A stretch of 8,307 nucleotides of DNA from Rhodospirillales bacterium (GCA_013205335.1 JABMNB010000579.1:1-8307), one strand, 5' to 3'; numbered from the stretch's first letter, positions 1 through 7,879 are shown. Notes: a model not told the origin generated them from the letters alone. Numbers and translations: made by a program.

Positions 1-717
1 CTCGGCTGTGGCGGTTGCCGGCACGACCGTGACCTTGCAGCCGGCACTGGCGAGGCAACGCAGGATGTTGCGCTTGGCGCCGTAATCGACCGCAACGACA
101 TGATACTTGGGCTTGGTGAGCTTGCCGTAGCCTTTGCCCAGCTCCCATGTGGTCTCGTCCCAATTGTAGGTTTGCTTGGTCGTGACCTCGAGGGCCAGAT
201 CCATGCCGTCGAGCCCCGGCCAGTCCAGCGCAATCCGGCGCATCCCCGGAATGTCGAACTTGCCGTCCGGCGCATGAATCACGACGCCGTTGGGCGGACC
301 GCCGTCGCGGATGCGCCGCGTGATGGCGCGCGTGTCGACGTCGCAGATACCCGGCAGATTGTGGCTCTTCAACCAGTCGTCGAGCGGCTTCACGGAGCGC
401 CAGTTTGCGGGCTCGGTGATGTCGCCGCGCAGAACCACGCCCCGGGCGGCCGGGGTGATCGTCTCGATATCCTCTAGGTTCGTGCCGACGTTGCCGATGT
501 GCGGGAAGGTGAAGGTGATGATCTGGCCGGCATAGGAGGGGTCGGTGATGATCTCCTGGTATCCGGTCATTGAGGAGTTGAAGCAGACCTCGCCCACGGC
601 ATGGCCGGCGGCGCCCACTCCCTTGCCCCAGAAGACCGTGCCGTCAGCCAGCACCAGCGCGGCCGTGGCCCAACGCGGCGCGGCGTCATTGGCGCCGGCG
701 GTCTTAGGTGAAGTCAT
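1..717 (-). CDS. carA: Carbamoyl-phosphate synthase small (glutaminase) subunit, N-terminal part, runs off the left edge
   Basis: CarA hydrolyses glutamine and passes ammonia to CarB, which makes carbamoyl phosphate for arginine and pyrimidine synthesis in the cytoplasm. The window holds exactly 239 codons from the ATG at 717; the family is usually about 380-400 residues, so the rest lies to the left. Residues about 15-155 form the small-chain N-terminal domain, with the family signatures FNSSMTGYQEI (about 46-56), DPSYAGQII, GNVGTN and DVDTRAITRRIRDGG. Residues from about 208, with VDYGAKRNILR, begin the class I glutamine amidotransferase domain. The catalytic Cys and the His/Glu lie outside the window. 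The start is well fixed: a TAA codon lies in frame three codons upstream (726-724) and no other start lies between. The Shine-Dalgarno is weak, a GGA about 10 bases upstream. Identification is from recalled family motifs and is very secure. Confidence 0.97.
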   Translation of the reverse strand, partial: MTSPKTAGANDAAPRWATAALVLADGTVFWGKGVGAAGHAVGEVCFNSSMTGYQEIITDPSYAGQIITFTFPHIGNVGTNLEDIETITPAARGVVLRGDITEPANWRSVKPLDDWLKSHNLPGICDVDTRAITRRIRDGGPPNGVVIHAPDGKFDIPGMRRIALDWPGLDGMDLALEVTTKQTYNWDETTWELGKGYGKLTKPKYHVVAVDYGAKRNILRCLASAGCKVTVVPATATAE

Positions 718-794
718 GATGAATTAGTCCGTTCCGTACCCGCACGAACTTGCCCCTGACCCGGTATGGGCGAGGCGATCGGCGAGCCGGGCGG

Positions 795-823
795 TTTGTA
801 ACCAAGCCGCCGCAGAGGGTCAA
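795..823 (-). promoter_or_regulatory. Sigma-70 type promoter of carA
   Basis: On the minus strand TTGACC (823-818, 5 of 6 to consensus) is followed after exactly 17 bases by TACAAA (800-795, 4 of 6). Transcription would start near 787-789 and give a leader of about 70 bases before the carA ATG at 717. The elements and spacing are directly visible; use of the promoter is inferred. I see no convincing arginine- or pyrimidine-responsive site or upstream leader peptide. Confidence 0.6.
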
Positions 824-837
824 GGTGCCGAAGGCAG

Positions 838-940
838 CCAATTTCTAAGCTATTTCAATAACTTATTTGCTTTGCCAACAGCGGGTGAGACGATTAGTTT
901 CCGCCGCTTAGGCATACGGCCAACCAGTAGGACTGAAGCG
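838..940 (+). promoter_or_regulatory. AT-rich divergent spacer and probable promoter region of yqeY
   Basis: This stretch includes the most AT-rich segment of the window (about 840-873), which stands out in otherwise GC-rich DNA. One possible plus-strand pair is TTGCCA (872-877) with TAGTTT (895-900) at 17-base spacing. Its -10 matches only 3 of 6, so the exact promoter is uncertain. AGGA at 929-932 sits 8 bases before the yqeY ATG and is the likely ribosome binding site. Confidence 0.35.
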
Positions 941-1399
941 ATGCTGCGCGAAAAACTGACCGAAGCGATGAAAGACGCCATGCGCGCCAAGGATCAGGCT
1001 GCGCTCGGCACGATTCGGCTCATCCTGGCGAAGCTCAAGGACGCCGATATTGCGGCCCGCACCGAGGCCAGCCGCGAGGGCGTGGCCGACGACAGAGTTC
1101 TGTCGCTGATGCAGGGCATGATCAAGCAGCGGAACGAATCGATCACCCTCTACGAGAAGGGCAATCGCACCGACTTGGCCGACAAGGAGAAGGCCGAGAT
1201 CGCCGTGATCGAACGGTTCCTTCCGCAGCAGATGGACGAGGCCGCCGTCGAGGCTGCCGTGCGCGAGGCGATTGCCGCCGCCGGCGCGACGACGGTCAAG
1301 GACATGGGCGCCGTCATGGCCGCCCTGAAGAGCAAGTATGCCGGCCAAATGGACTTCGCCAAGGCGTCAGCGGCGGTAAAAAAGGCGTTGAGCGCCTGA
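941..1399 (+). CDS. GatB/YqeY domain-containing protein
   Basis: This is a 152-residue stand-alone YqeY-family protein, the usual length. The family resembles the C-terminal tail domain of GatB, the tRNA-dependent amidotransferase subunit, and may bind tRNA, but its cellular role is not established. The sequence shows the typical N-terminal helix MLREKLTEAMKDAMRAKD, the central motif MIKQRNESITLYEKGNRTDL (about 60-79), then DKEKAEIAVIERFLPQQ (81-97) and the small helical tail domain ending KASAAVKKALSA. The ATG at 941 was chosen over an in-frame TTG at 872. Homologues begin at this MLRE, AGGA lies 8 bases before it, and the extra 23 residues look like leader DNA. It stands 53 bases ahead of dnaG and is probably co-transcribed with it, a conserved arrangement in alphaproteobacteria. 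Confidence 0.93.
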   Translation: MLREKLTEAMKDAMRAKDQAALGTIRLILAKLKDADIAARTEASREGVADDRVLSLMQGMIKQRNESITLYEKGNRTDLADKEKAEIAVIERFLPQQMDEAAVEAAVREAIAAAGATTVKDMGAVMAALKSKYAGQMDFAKASAAVKKALSA

Positions 1400-1417
1400 T
1401 CTTCCCCGCTATCCCCT

Positions 1418-1444
1418 ATGGCGTGGTCGGCGCCATGCGACCAT
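1418..1444 (+). promoter_or_regulatory. Two overlapping, mutually exclusive hairpins in the yqeY-dnaG spacer
   Basis: ATGGCG (1418-1423) can pair with CGCCAT (1431-1436). TGGTCG (1424-1429) can pair with CGACCA (1438-1443), extended by a G-U pair 1423/1444. Each stem uses bases in the other's loop. With connecting loops of only 0-1 base the two could hardly coexist as a pseudoknot, so they would be alternatives. Neither is followed by a T run, so this is not a standard terminator. The second stem ends three bases before the AGGGG that precedes dnaG. Pairing is read directly; any function is inferred. Confidence 0.4.
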
Positions 1445-1452
1445 CTTAGGGG

Positions 1453-3330
1453 ATGGCGTTTCCTCCGGGCTTTCTCGACGAACTGCGCGCGCGCCTCAGC
1501 CTGTCCGACATCGTCGGCCGGAAGGTATCGCTGAAGCGCCGCTCGGGCAGCGAATACGCCGGCCTCTGCCCCTTCCACAACGAGAAGACGCCGTCCTTCA
1601 CGGTCAACGACAAGAAGGGCTTCTTTCACTGCTTCGGCTGTGGCGAGCACGGCGACGCCGTGGGCTTCGTGATGAAGACCGAGGGATTATCCTTTCCCGA
1701 ATCGGTCGAGAAGCTCGCCCGTGAGGTCAACCTGCCGGTACCGCGGGCGACGCCCGCGGAGCGCGAACGCGCCGACCGGGCCGCCACCCTGCAGCAGGTC
1801 GTCGAACTGGCAGCCGTCTGGTTCCAGAAGCAGATCCGCCTGCCCGCCGGCCGCCAAGGCCTCGACTATTTGAGGGGTCGGGGTCTCTCCGACGCCGTAA
1901 TCGACGATTTCCGCTTGGGGTTCGCGCCGGACTCACGCGACGGCGTCATCGCCGCGCTGAAGCGTGAGAACGTGCCGATCGAGAAGATCGTCGAGGCCGG
2001 GCTCGCCATCCAGCCGGAGGACCGCCGCGAGCCCTACGACCGTTTCCGCGGCCGCGTGATTTTCGCGATCAACGACCGCCGTGGCCGAGCCATCGCTTTC
2101 GGCGGCCGCGTCATGGGTGCCGGCGAGCCCAAATACCTGAACTCACCCGAGACGCCACTCTTCCACAAAGGGGCCAACCTCTACTGCCTGGATCGGGCCC
2201 GCCAGGCGGTGACCAACGACCAGCCGGTAATCGTGGCCGAAGGCTACATGGACGTGATTGCCCTGCACGGTGCGGGTTTCACCGGCGCCGTGGCACCGCT
2301 CGGCACCGCCCTCACCGAAGGTCAGCTCGGCGAACTCTGGAAGCTCGCCGACGAGCCCTATCTCTGCTTCGATGGCGATAATGCGGGACGGCGTGCCATG
2401 TCTCGCGCCGCCGAACGCGCGCTGCCCCTGCTGCGCCCCGGCAAGAGCCTGCGGTTCCTGGCCCTGCCGGCCGGCGAGGATCCCGACAGCCTGATCCGTA
2501 CGCGCGGCCCGGAGGCGGTGCGCCGCGTCCTCGACCTCGCCCGTCCCCTGTCCGACGTGGTCTGGGACATGGAAATCGAAGGCAAGTCGGCCGACACCCC
2601 GGAGCGGCGGGCGAGCCTCCAGCGGGGCGTCGAGCAAAGGGTCGCGGAGATCGCCGATCCGGTCGTGCGCGATTATTACCGCACCGAGATGCGCAACCGG
2701 TTGAATCGGATGCGCCGGCCCGCAGCGCCGGTCTGGCAGCCTGCCGGCGCCCGGCGGCCGTTCCGCCGGCCCGGTGATCCGGAGCCTGCCCCCTTCGCCG
2801 CCGGATCTGCAGCCCGGCGGGCCGGGGACGATCTCGACGGCTCCCGCCAGGAGCGGGTCCTGCTGGGCGCCCTGATAGAGCGACCGGCCCTGCTCCACAT
2901 TCTGGCCGAGGACCTTGCGGCCCTGCCGATCGCCAGCCCCGACCTGATCCGGCTGCGCAGTGGATTGCTGGACGCTCTCTCATTGGTGCCATCGGGAGTG
3001 GACCCGGCCGCGGATGACGCGACGGGGGGCCCCTCCCTGGAAGCTCAGCTGATCGAGCAGCATCTCGAACGGATCGGCCTTGGCCGGCTGGCGGCCTCGG
3101 CCCGGGCGAAGGCCCGGGAAGCTTTCCGCGACGATCCGGCGGATGCCGACGGCTGGGTCGGCCAGTGGCGCCGCGCCGCCCGCCATATGAGCCAACTCCA
3201 GGCCGACCCCGAAGAACTGAAACGGGCGGAGCAAGCTCTCGCAGAGGACATGTCCGAGGAGAATTTGCAGCGACTTCAGGCCATTCTCGACCGGATGCGG
3301 CGCGAAAGCATGGAATCCAATGCCATATAG
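1453..3330 (+). CDS. dnaG: DNA primase DnaG
   Basis: DnaG makes the short RNA primers for chromosome replication and is recruited to the fork by the DnaB helicase. The 625 residues have the full domain order. A CHC2 zinc-binding domain has C39, H42, C60 and C63 in CPFHNEKTPSFTV and FHCFGCG. The RNA polymerase core has FRGRVIF (198-204) and KYLNSPET (227-234). The TOPRIM active site has EGYMD (263-267, catalytic E263), DGDNAG (307-312) and GEDPD (341-345). A Pro/Arg-rich linker (about 422-460) leads to a C-terminal helicase-interaction domain (about 463-620) that is much less conserved. The ATG at 1453 is firm at the 5' side because a TAG lies in frame two codons upstream (1447-1449) and homologues begin with this MxFPPxFLDE. 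The only Shine-Dalgarno-like string, AGGGG at 1448-1452, touches the start codon with no spacer, so initiation may be weak. Confidence 0.98.
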   Translation: MAFPPGFLDELRARLSLSDIVGRKVSLKRRSGSEYAGLCPFHNEKTPSFTVNDKKGFFHCFGCGEHGDAVGFVMKTEGLSFPESVEKLAREVNLPVPRATPAERERADRAATLQQVVELAAVWFQKQIRLPAGRQGLDYLRGRGLSDAVIDDFRLGFAPDSRDGVIAALKRENVPIEKIVEAGLAIQPEDRREPYDRFRGRVIFAINDRRGRAIAFGGRVMGAGEPKYLNSPETPLFHKGANLYCLDRARQAVTNDQPVIVAEGYMDVIALHGAGFTGAVAPLGTALTEGQLGELWKLADEPYLCFDGDNAGRRAMSRAAERALPLLRPGKSLRFLALPAGEDPDSLIRTRGPEAVRRVLDLARPLSDVVWDMEIEGKSADTPERRASLQRGVEQRVAEIADPVVRDYYRTEMRNRLNRMRRPAAPVWQPAGARRPFRRPGDPEPAPFAAGSAARRAGDDLDGSRQERVLLGALIERPALLHILAEDLAALPIASPDLIRLRSGLLDALSLVPSGVDPAADDATGGPSLEAQLIEQHLERIGLGRLAASARAKAREAFRDDPADADGWVGQWRRAARHMSQLQADPEELKRAEQALAEDMSEENLQRLQAILDRMRRESMESNAI

Positions 3331-3497
3331 ACGGGCCGTCCTGAATCAGGGGCTTGCCCCTATCGCTGCTTGCACTGAAGCCCCATATAGTAGAAGGGTA
3401 GTTTTCGCGGGGCCGCCCTTCCCGCCTCCCCTTCTTGCAGCCAAATAACGGCCCGTTGGCCGTTCTATCTGTTTGTCGCACCCAAGGATTTGAGTAA
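3331..3497 (+). promoter_or_regulatory. dnaG-rpoD spacer: pyrimidine tract, two hairpins and rpoD ribosome binding site
   Basis: Hairpin A is AGGGG-CTTG-CCCCT (3348-3361), 17 bases after the dnaG stop. A pyrimidine tract at 3416-3436 has 20 C/T and a single G. Hairpin B is AACGGCC-CGTT-GGCCGTT (3447-3464), a perfect 7-bp stem. Neither hairpin is followed by a T run. AAGGA (3484-3488) lies 9 bases before the rpoD ATG and is a good ribosome binding site. A TTGCAC (3370-3375) has no properly spaced -10 (TAGAAG after 15 bases is 3 of 6). An rpoD-specific promoter is therefore plausible but not demonstrable here. In Escherichia coli the equivalent junction is an RNA processing point, which gives a precedent for structured RNA between these genes. 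Confidence 0.45.
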
Positions 3498-5513
<2,016 letters not shown>

Positions 5514-5535
5514 GAAAGCCCGAGATCGGAGATCG

Positions 5536-5563
5536 AAAAGCCGGGGCCTGTCCCCGGCTTTTT
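5536..5563. terminator. Two-way intrinsic terminator between rpoD and the convergent 100-residue gene
   Basis: GCCGGGG (5540-5546) pairs perfectly with CCCCGGC (5552-5558) around a CCTGT loop. Flanking AAAA (5536-5539) and TTTTT (5559-5563) give an 11-bp extended stem and a T run on either strand. It lies 22 bases after the rpoD stop and just past the stop (5568) of the gene coming from the right, so it can end transcription in both directions. Confidence 0.92.
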
Positions 5564-5567
5564 CATG

Positions 5568-5870
5568 TCACTCGCGGTCGGCGATCCGCACCAGGGCCGG
5601 CAGCAACCCGCTCACGGTCACGTGGAGCTGCCGGACCTCCTCCAGCATGGCCGACAGGTTCTCCTGGACCGAGGCGCAGTGGCGGGCGGCTTCGTTGCGC
5701 GCATCGTCCAGTCCGGGATCGATGGCATAGGGATGTCCCAGGGCACGCCCGCATTCCGTCAGCACGTCGAGCAGCGCCGTCGGCGCGTCCGCCTTATCGG
5801 CCGGATGCATGAAATCCCGGGCGGCGTGTTCGATCCGCTCCAACGCCGTGACAAGACCATCGACTTCCAT
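5568..5870 (-). CDS. Hypothetical protein, small, mostly helical
   Basis: I do not recognise this 100-residue protein. It begins MEVDGLVTALERIEHAARDF and ends LPALVRIADRE. It looks soluble and alpha-helical, with heptad-like hydrophobic spacing in the second half (about 60-95), and has no signal peptide or membrane segment. It has two cysteines (C40, C65) and five histidines (15, 22, 46, 64, 83), with no recognised metal motif. The ATG at 5870 was chosen because GGAGA lies 5 bases before it. The frame stays open to an ATG at 5942, which would add 24 residues without a comparable ribosome site. It lies 90 bases downstream of the transporter gene on the same strand and could be the last gene of that transcript, or it may have its own promoter. 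It ends at the shared terminator. Confidence 0.7.
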   Translation of the reverse strand: MEVDGLVTALERIEHAARDFMHPADKADAPTALLDVLTECGRALGHPYAIDPGLDDARNEAARHCASVQENLSAMLEEVRQLHVTVSGLLPALVRIADRE

Positions 5871-5960
5871 GGGAGTCTCCTCGGCCGGCAACAGGACGGT
5901 GTGATCGAGGTCGATGCTGTCACCGGGCCCCCCGGCGCACAAGCCCGCCCGCAGGGTCGA

Positions 5961-6797
5961 TCAGCCGAACCGCAGCAGGGGCACGGCGGCGGCGGCAAGC
6001 AGGACGGCGGCGATGCGCGTGCGCGTGAAAGGCTCCTTGAGCCAGAATACGGCGATCAGAACGGCGAAGATGGCGCTCGTGTCTCGCAGCGCTGCCGCCG
6101 GCGCGATCGGCGCATGGCTCCAGACCCAGAGGATGAGCAGGTACGAGCCCACGGAGGCGAAGGCGATCGGCAGGGCGGTCGTCCATTGCTCCGCCACATG
6201 GGTCCGGGGCGGCCCGGCGTGGCGCTGGCGCCAGCCCATCGCCACCGCATTGGTGATCGATACGACGAAGCCGTAGGCCCAGGGTGATCCCGAGAGGCGC
6301 ACGCCCTGTGCATCGCACATGATGTAGGCTGCGGTACCGAGACCGGCCGCCGCGATCCACGCCATCGCGTCCAGCGTCACTCCCTGTGCGCGCGCGGCGT
6401 CCCACGCGAGGACGACAAGCGCCACAGCAATGACCAGGATGCCCAACAGCCCTGAAGCCCCCAGCCGTTCGCCGGTCAGGAGCGTGGCCAGAGGCACGAC
6501 CAGCAGCACGGCCAGCGAACGGACGACGGGATAGACGAGACCAAACCCTCCAAGTTCGTAGGCGCGCAGCAGGGCCGACACGGTAAGTACGTTCATCAGC
6601 GTAGAGGCCGCGATCCAGGCGCAGGCCGGCAGGCTGGGAAGGCCCGACCACAACAGCCCCGGAATGACGAGGACGGCGCTCAGCAGCATCTGCGCCGTCA
6701 TCGCCTGCGTCGGCTTGCGGCTCGCCTTCACGGCGGCGTTCCAGGCCGCATGCAGGACCGCGCTCAGCAGGGCCGCGCCGACATCCGTGAGATCCAT
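5961..6797 (-). CDS. EamA/DMT-family transporter (drug/metabolite transporter superfamily)
   Basis: This is a 278-residue integral inner-membrane protein of typical EamA length. About ten hydrophobic segments can be placed near residues 5-23, 33-50, 57-78, 86-106, 113-133, 145-162, 173-189, 206-226, 230-253 and 261-276, fitting the two five-helix EamA repeats. Family-like features are the N-terminal LLSAVLHAAWNAAVK, the end of the first repeat with LLTGERLG (106-113), and the end of the second with AVFWLKEPFTRTRI (249-262), where the conserved E of 'GE/KEP' is present. Members move small metabolites such as amino acids or sugars, often outward; the substrate cannot be read from sequence. Its ATG follows the stop of the XRE-cupin regulator by 3 bases and lacks its own clear Shine-Dalgarno, so translation is probably coupled to that gene, and the regulator probably controls the transporter. 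Confidence 0.9.
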   Translation of the reverse strand: MDLTDVGAALLSAVLHAAWNAAVKASRKPTQAMTAQMLLSAVLVIPGLLWSGLPSLPACAWIAASTLMNVLTVSALLRAYELGGFGLVYPVVRSLAVLLVVPLATLLTGERLGASGLLGILVIAVALVVLAWDAARAQGVTLDAMAWIAAAGLGTAAYIMCDAQGVRLSGSPWAYGFVVSITNAVAMGWRQRHAGPPRTHVAEQWTTALPIAFASVGSYLLILWVWSHAPIAPAAALRDTSAIFAVLIAVFWLKEPFTRTRIAAVLLAAAAVPLLRFG

Positions 6798-6800
6798 CGC

Positions 6801-7388
6801 TCAGGCCGGCCGCGGCGCGACCATGACCACGCAGTAGCGCGCCGGCCTTGGCGTCGGATTGTGATAGGTGATCGGCCGGTCGAGCACCATCGCCAGACAA
6901 TCGCCGGCGCGCAGTTCGAAGCGCTCCTCCCCCAGCAAGACCTCGACCATGCCCTGCAGGACCCAGATCTGCTGATGGGTGATGCCGGGCCGCGCCGCGG
7001 TCTCGTAAGACACGCGCGCGCCCGCGGGGAAAATCACCTCGACGATCTGGATGGGCGACGGAAAGCCGCCCGGCGACACGTTGCGACGCAGATACCCCGA
7101 TGCCGGGTCGCGCCATTCCATCTGCCCGTCGCGACGCGACACCGGGTGCGGCGGCGCGGCCGGTGTCTCGAAAAGCGTGGCCAGGGAAACGCCAAGCCCC
7201 GTCGCCAGCTTCTCGAGGACGACGGCGGTCGGACTGCTCTCGCCCCGCTCGATCAGGGAAATCATGGAGCGGCTGACCCCGCTCGCGTCTGCCAGGGCCC
7301 CGAGGGACAGGCCACGCCGGCCTCTCAGATCGCGCACTCGGGCGGCGATCCGATCATTGACGCCGGGCTGGGTGTCGTTTTCTCTCAT
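6801..7388 (-). CDS. XRE-family transcriptional regulator with C-terminal cupin sensor domain
   Basis: This is a 195-residue one-component regulator. Residues about 12-68 are an XRE/Cro helix-turn-helix (VRDLRGRRGLSLGALADASG, then VSRSMISLIERGESSPTAVV). Residues about 112-190 are a cupin barrel (THQQIWVLQGMVEVLLGEER, then LRAGDCLAMVLDRPITYHNP). Architecture and length match the PuuR-like HTH-cupin group, which bind DNA as dimers and sense a small molecule in the cupin. The usual cupin metal ligands are incomplete: only H138 and H176 are in place, and the second His and the Glu of motif 1 are missing. Ligand binding may therefore not need a metal. The start is uncertain. The ATG at 7388 begins MRENDTQPG, but no Shine-Dalgarno precedes it. 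An in-frame ATG at 7406 lies inside the palindrome and would overlap the proposed -10. The gene forms an operon with the downstream EamA transporter. Confidence 0.9.
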   Translation of the reverse strand: MRENDTQPGVNDRIAARVRDLRGRRGLSLGALADASGVSRSMISLIERGESSPTAVVLEKLATGLGVSLATLFETPAAPPHPVSRRDGQMEWRDPASGYLRRNVSPGGFPSPIQIVEVIFPAGARVSYETAARPGITHQQIWVLQGMVEVLLGEERFELRAGDCLAMVLDRPITYHNPTPRPARYCVVMVAPRPA

Positions 7389-7401
7389 ACTAGACGTACG
7401 A

Positions 7402-7415
7402 TCCATTATAATGGA
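7402..7415. promoter_or_regulatory. Perfect 14-bp palindrome with TATAAT on both strands, probable operator/promoter
   Basis: TCCATTATAATGGA is its own reverse complement and contains a consensus -10, TATAAT, on the plus strand (7407-7412) and on the minus strand (7410-7405). On the minus strand TTTACT (7431-7426, 4 of 6) lies 15 bases upstream of the -10, and transcription would begin near 7398, about 10 bases before the regulator's ATG at 7388. On the plus strand no -35 is visible. Dimeric XRE repressors often bind such symmetric sites over their own promoter, so autoregulation by the adjacent XRE-cupin protein is the simplest reading. Confidence 0.6.
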
Positions 7416-7479
7416 CGGCACATCAAGTAAACGGCAGGTGCGCTAAAATGTCGGGGGAATGCGAGCGGTTGGAGTTGAG

Positions 7480-7872
7480 ATGAAGGACATAGTCGATGAA
7501 CTGCGCGCCGAGTGCCGGAAGCATCTCAGCCCGTCCGGAGAATTCATAGCCGACCTTGCCGGCGACGTGCGGTGGCGGGCTGCAGACGCAATCGAGTCAC
7601 TACGGCAGGCGACATGGCAGCCGATCGAGACCGCGCCCAAAGACGAGGGCCCATTCCTGCTTTTCTGTCCCGGGCTCGCGGGTCATGTCGCCGACGAGGT
7701 CGTGGTCGGCACGTGGAAGTTCGATCCCAATCGGCGCTCCCTCGGCTATTGGGTGAGCGACGTTGGCGCCCTGGACACCGGCTTCGCCGAAACCGGTCCG
7801 TGGATCGAGTATCACGAACTCCAGCCCCGGCAATGGGCGCGCCTGCCGGCGCGGCCGGGCCAGGGGAAATAG
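7480..7872 (+). CDS. Hypothetical protein, phage-type 'WQPIETAPKD' family
   Basis: The protein has 130 residues from the ATG at 7480, where GGAG (7471-7474) lies 5 bases upstream. An in-frame ATG at 7459 would add seven residues and has a purine run only one base away, so it is less likely. The second half begins WQPIETAPKDEGPFLLFCPG (about 47-66) and continues with VVVGTWKFD and GPWIEYHELQPRQW. I recall this pattern from many small proteins in alphaproteobacterial phages, prophages and chromosomes; no biochemical role is known to me. The first half (IVDELRAECRKH, then RAADAIESLRQ) resembles the short 'AADEIERLR' helix segment of other phage accessory proteins, so the gene may join two such modules. 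No signal peptide or membrane segment is visible. No phage structural or integrase genes are nearby. It is divergent from the regulator and convergent with the OmpA-type gene. Confidence 0.75.
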   Translation: MKDIVDELRAECRKHLSPSGEFIADLAGDVRWRAADAIESLRQATWQPIETAPKDEGPFLLFCPGLAGHVADEVVVGTWKFDPNRRSLGYWVSDVGALDTGFAETGPWIEYHELQPRQWARLPARPGQGK

Positions 7873-7879
7873 GACATAG

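Noticed and set aside
872..940. Upstream in-frame TTG start for yqeY that would add 23 residues
   Set aside because: The added residues do not resemble the family N-terminus, they cover the likely promoter, and the ATG at 941 has a well-placed AGGA.
1418..1443. H-type pseudoknot formed by both stems together before dnaG
   Set aside because: Connecting loops of 0, 1 and 1 base cannot span two 6-bp stems, so the stems are treated as alternatives.
2143..2898. Long open frames on the minus strand opposite dnaG (also 2312-3619)
   Set aside because: Antisense shadows of a well-conserved primase gene; low-complexity Arg/Gly/Pro translations without motifs.
3381..3388. CCCCATAT, a perfect match to the E. 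coli sigma-32 -10 consensus, before rpoD
   Set aside because: No CTTG-type -35 lies at an acceptable distance: CTTG at 3353 is too far and CTTG at 3369 too near. An 8-base match alone is weak, although heat-shock control of rpoD exists in E. coli.
5925..5938. GC-only inverted repeat between the transporter and the 100-residue gene
   Set aside because: A 5-bp C/G stem with a 3-base loop and no T run; expected by chance in this composition.
5565..6287. 240-residue plus-strand open frame across the small gene and the transporter
   Set aside because: Its translation is Gly/Arg/Gln-rich without hydrophobic core, it begins inside the terminator region, and both minus-strand genes beneath it are better supported.
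5920..7116. 398-residue minus-strand open frame in another phase under the transporter and regulator
   Set aside because: Arg/Ala/Gly-rich string without motifs; the transporter and XRE-cupin frames on the same strand are recognised proteins.
7448..7483. Tiny open frame ATG at 7448 to TGA at 7481 overlapping the start of the hypothetical gene
   Set aside because: Only eleven codons, with no ribosome binding site ahead of it; likely chance.
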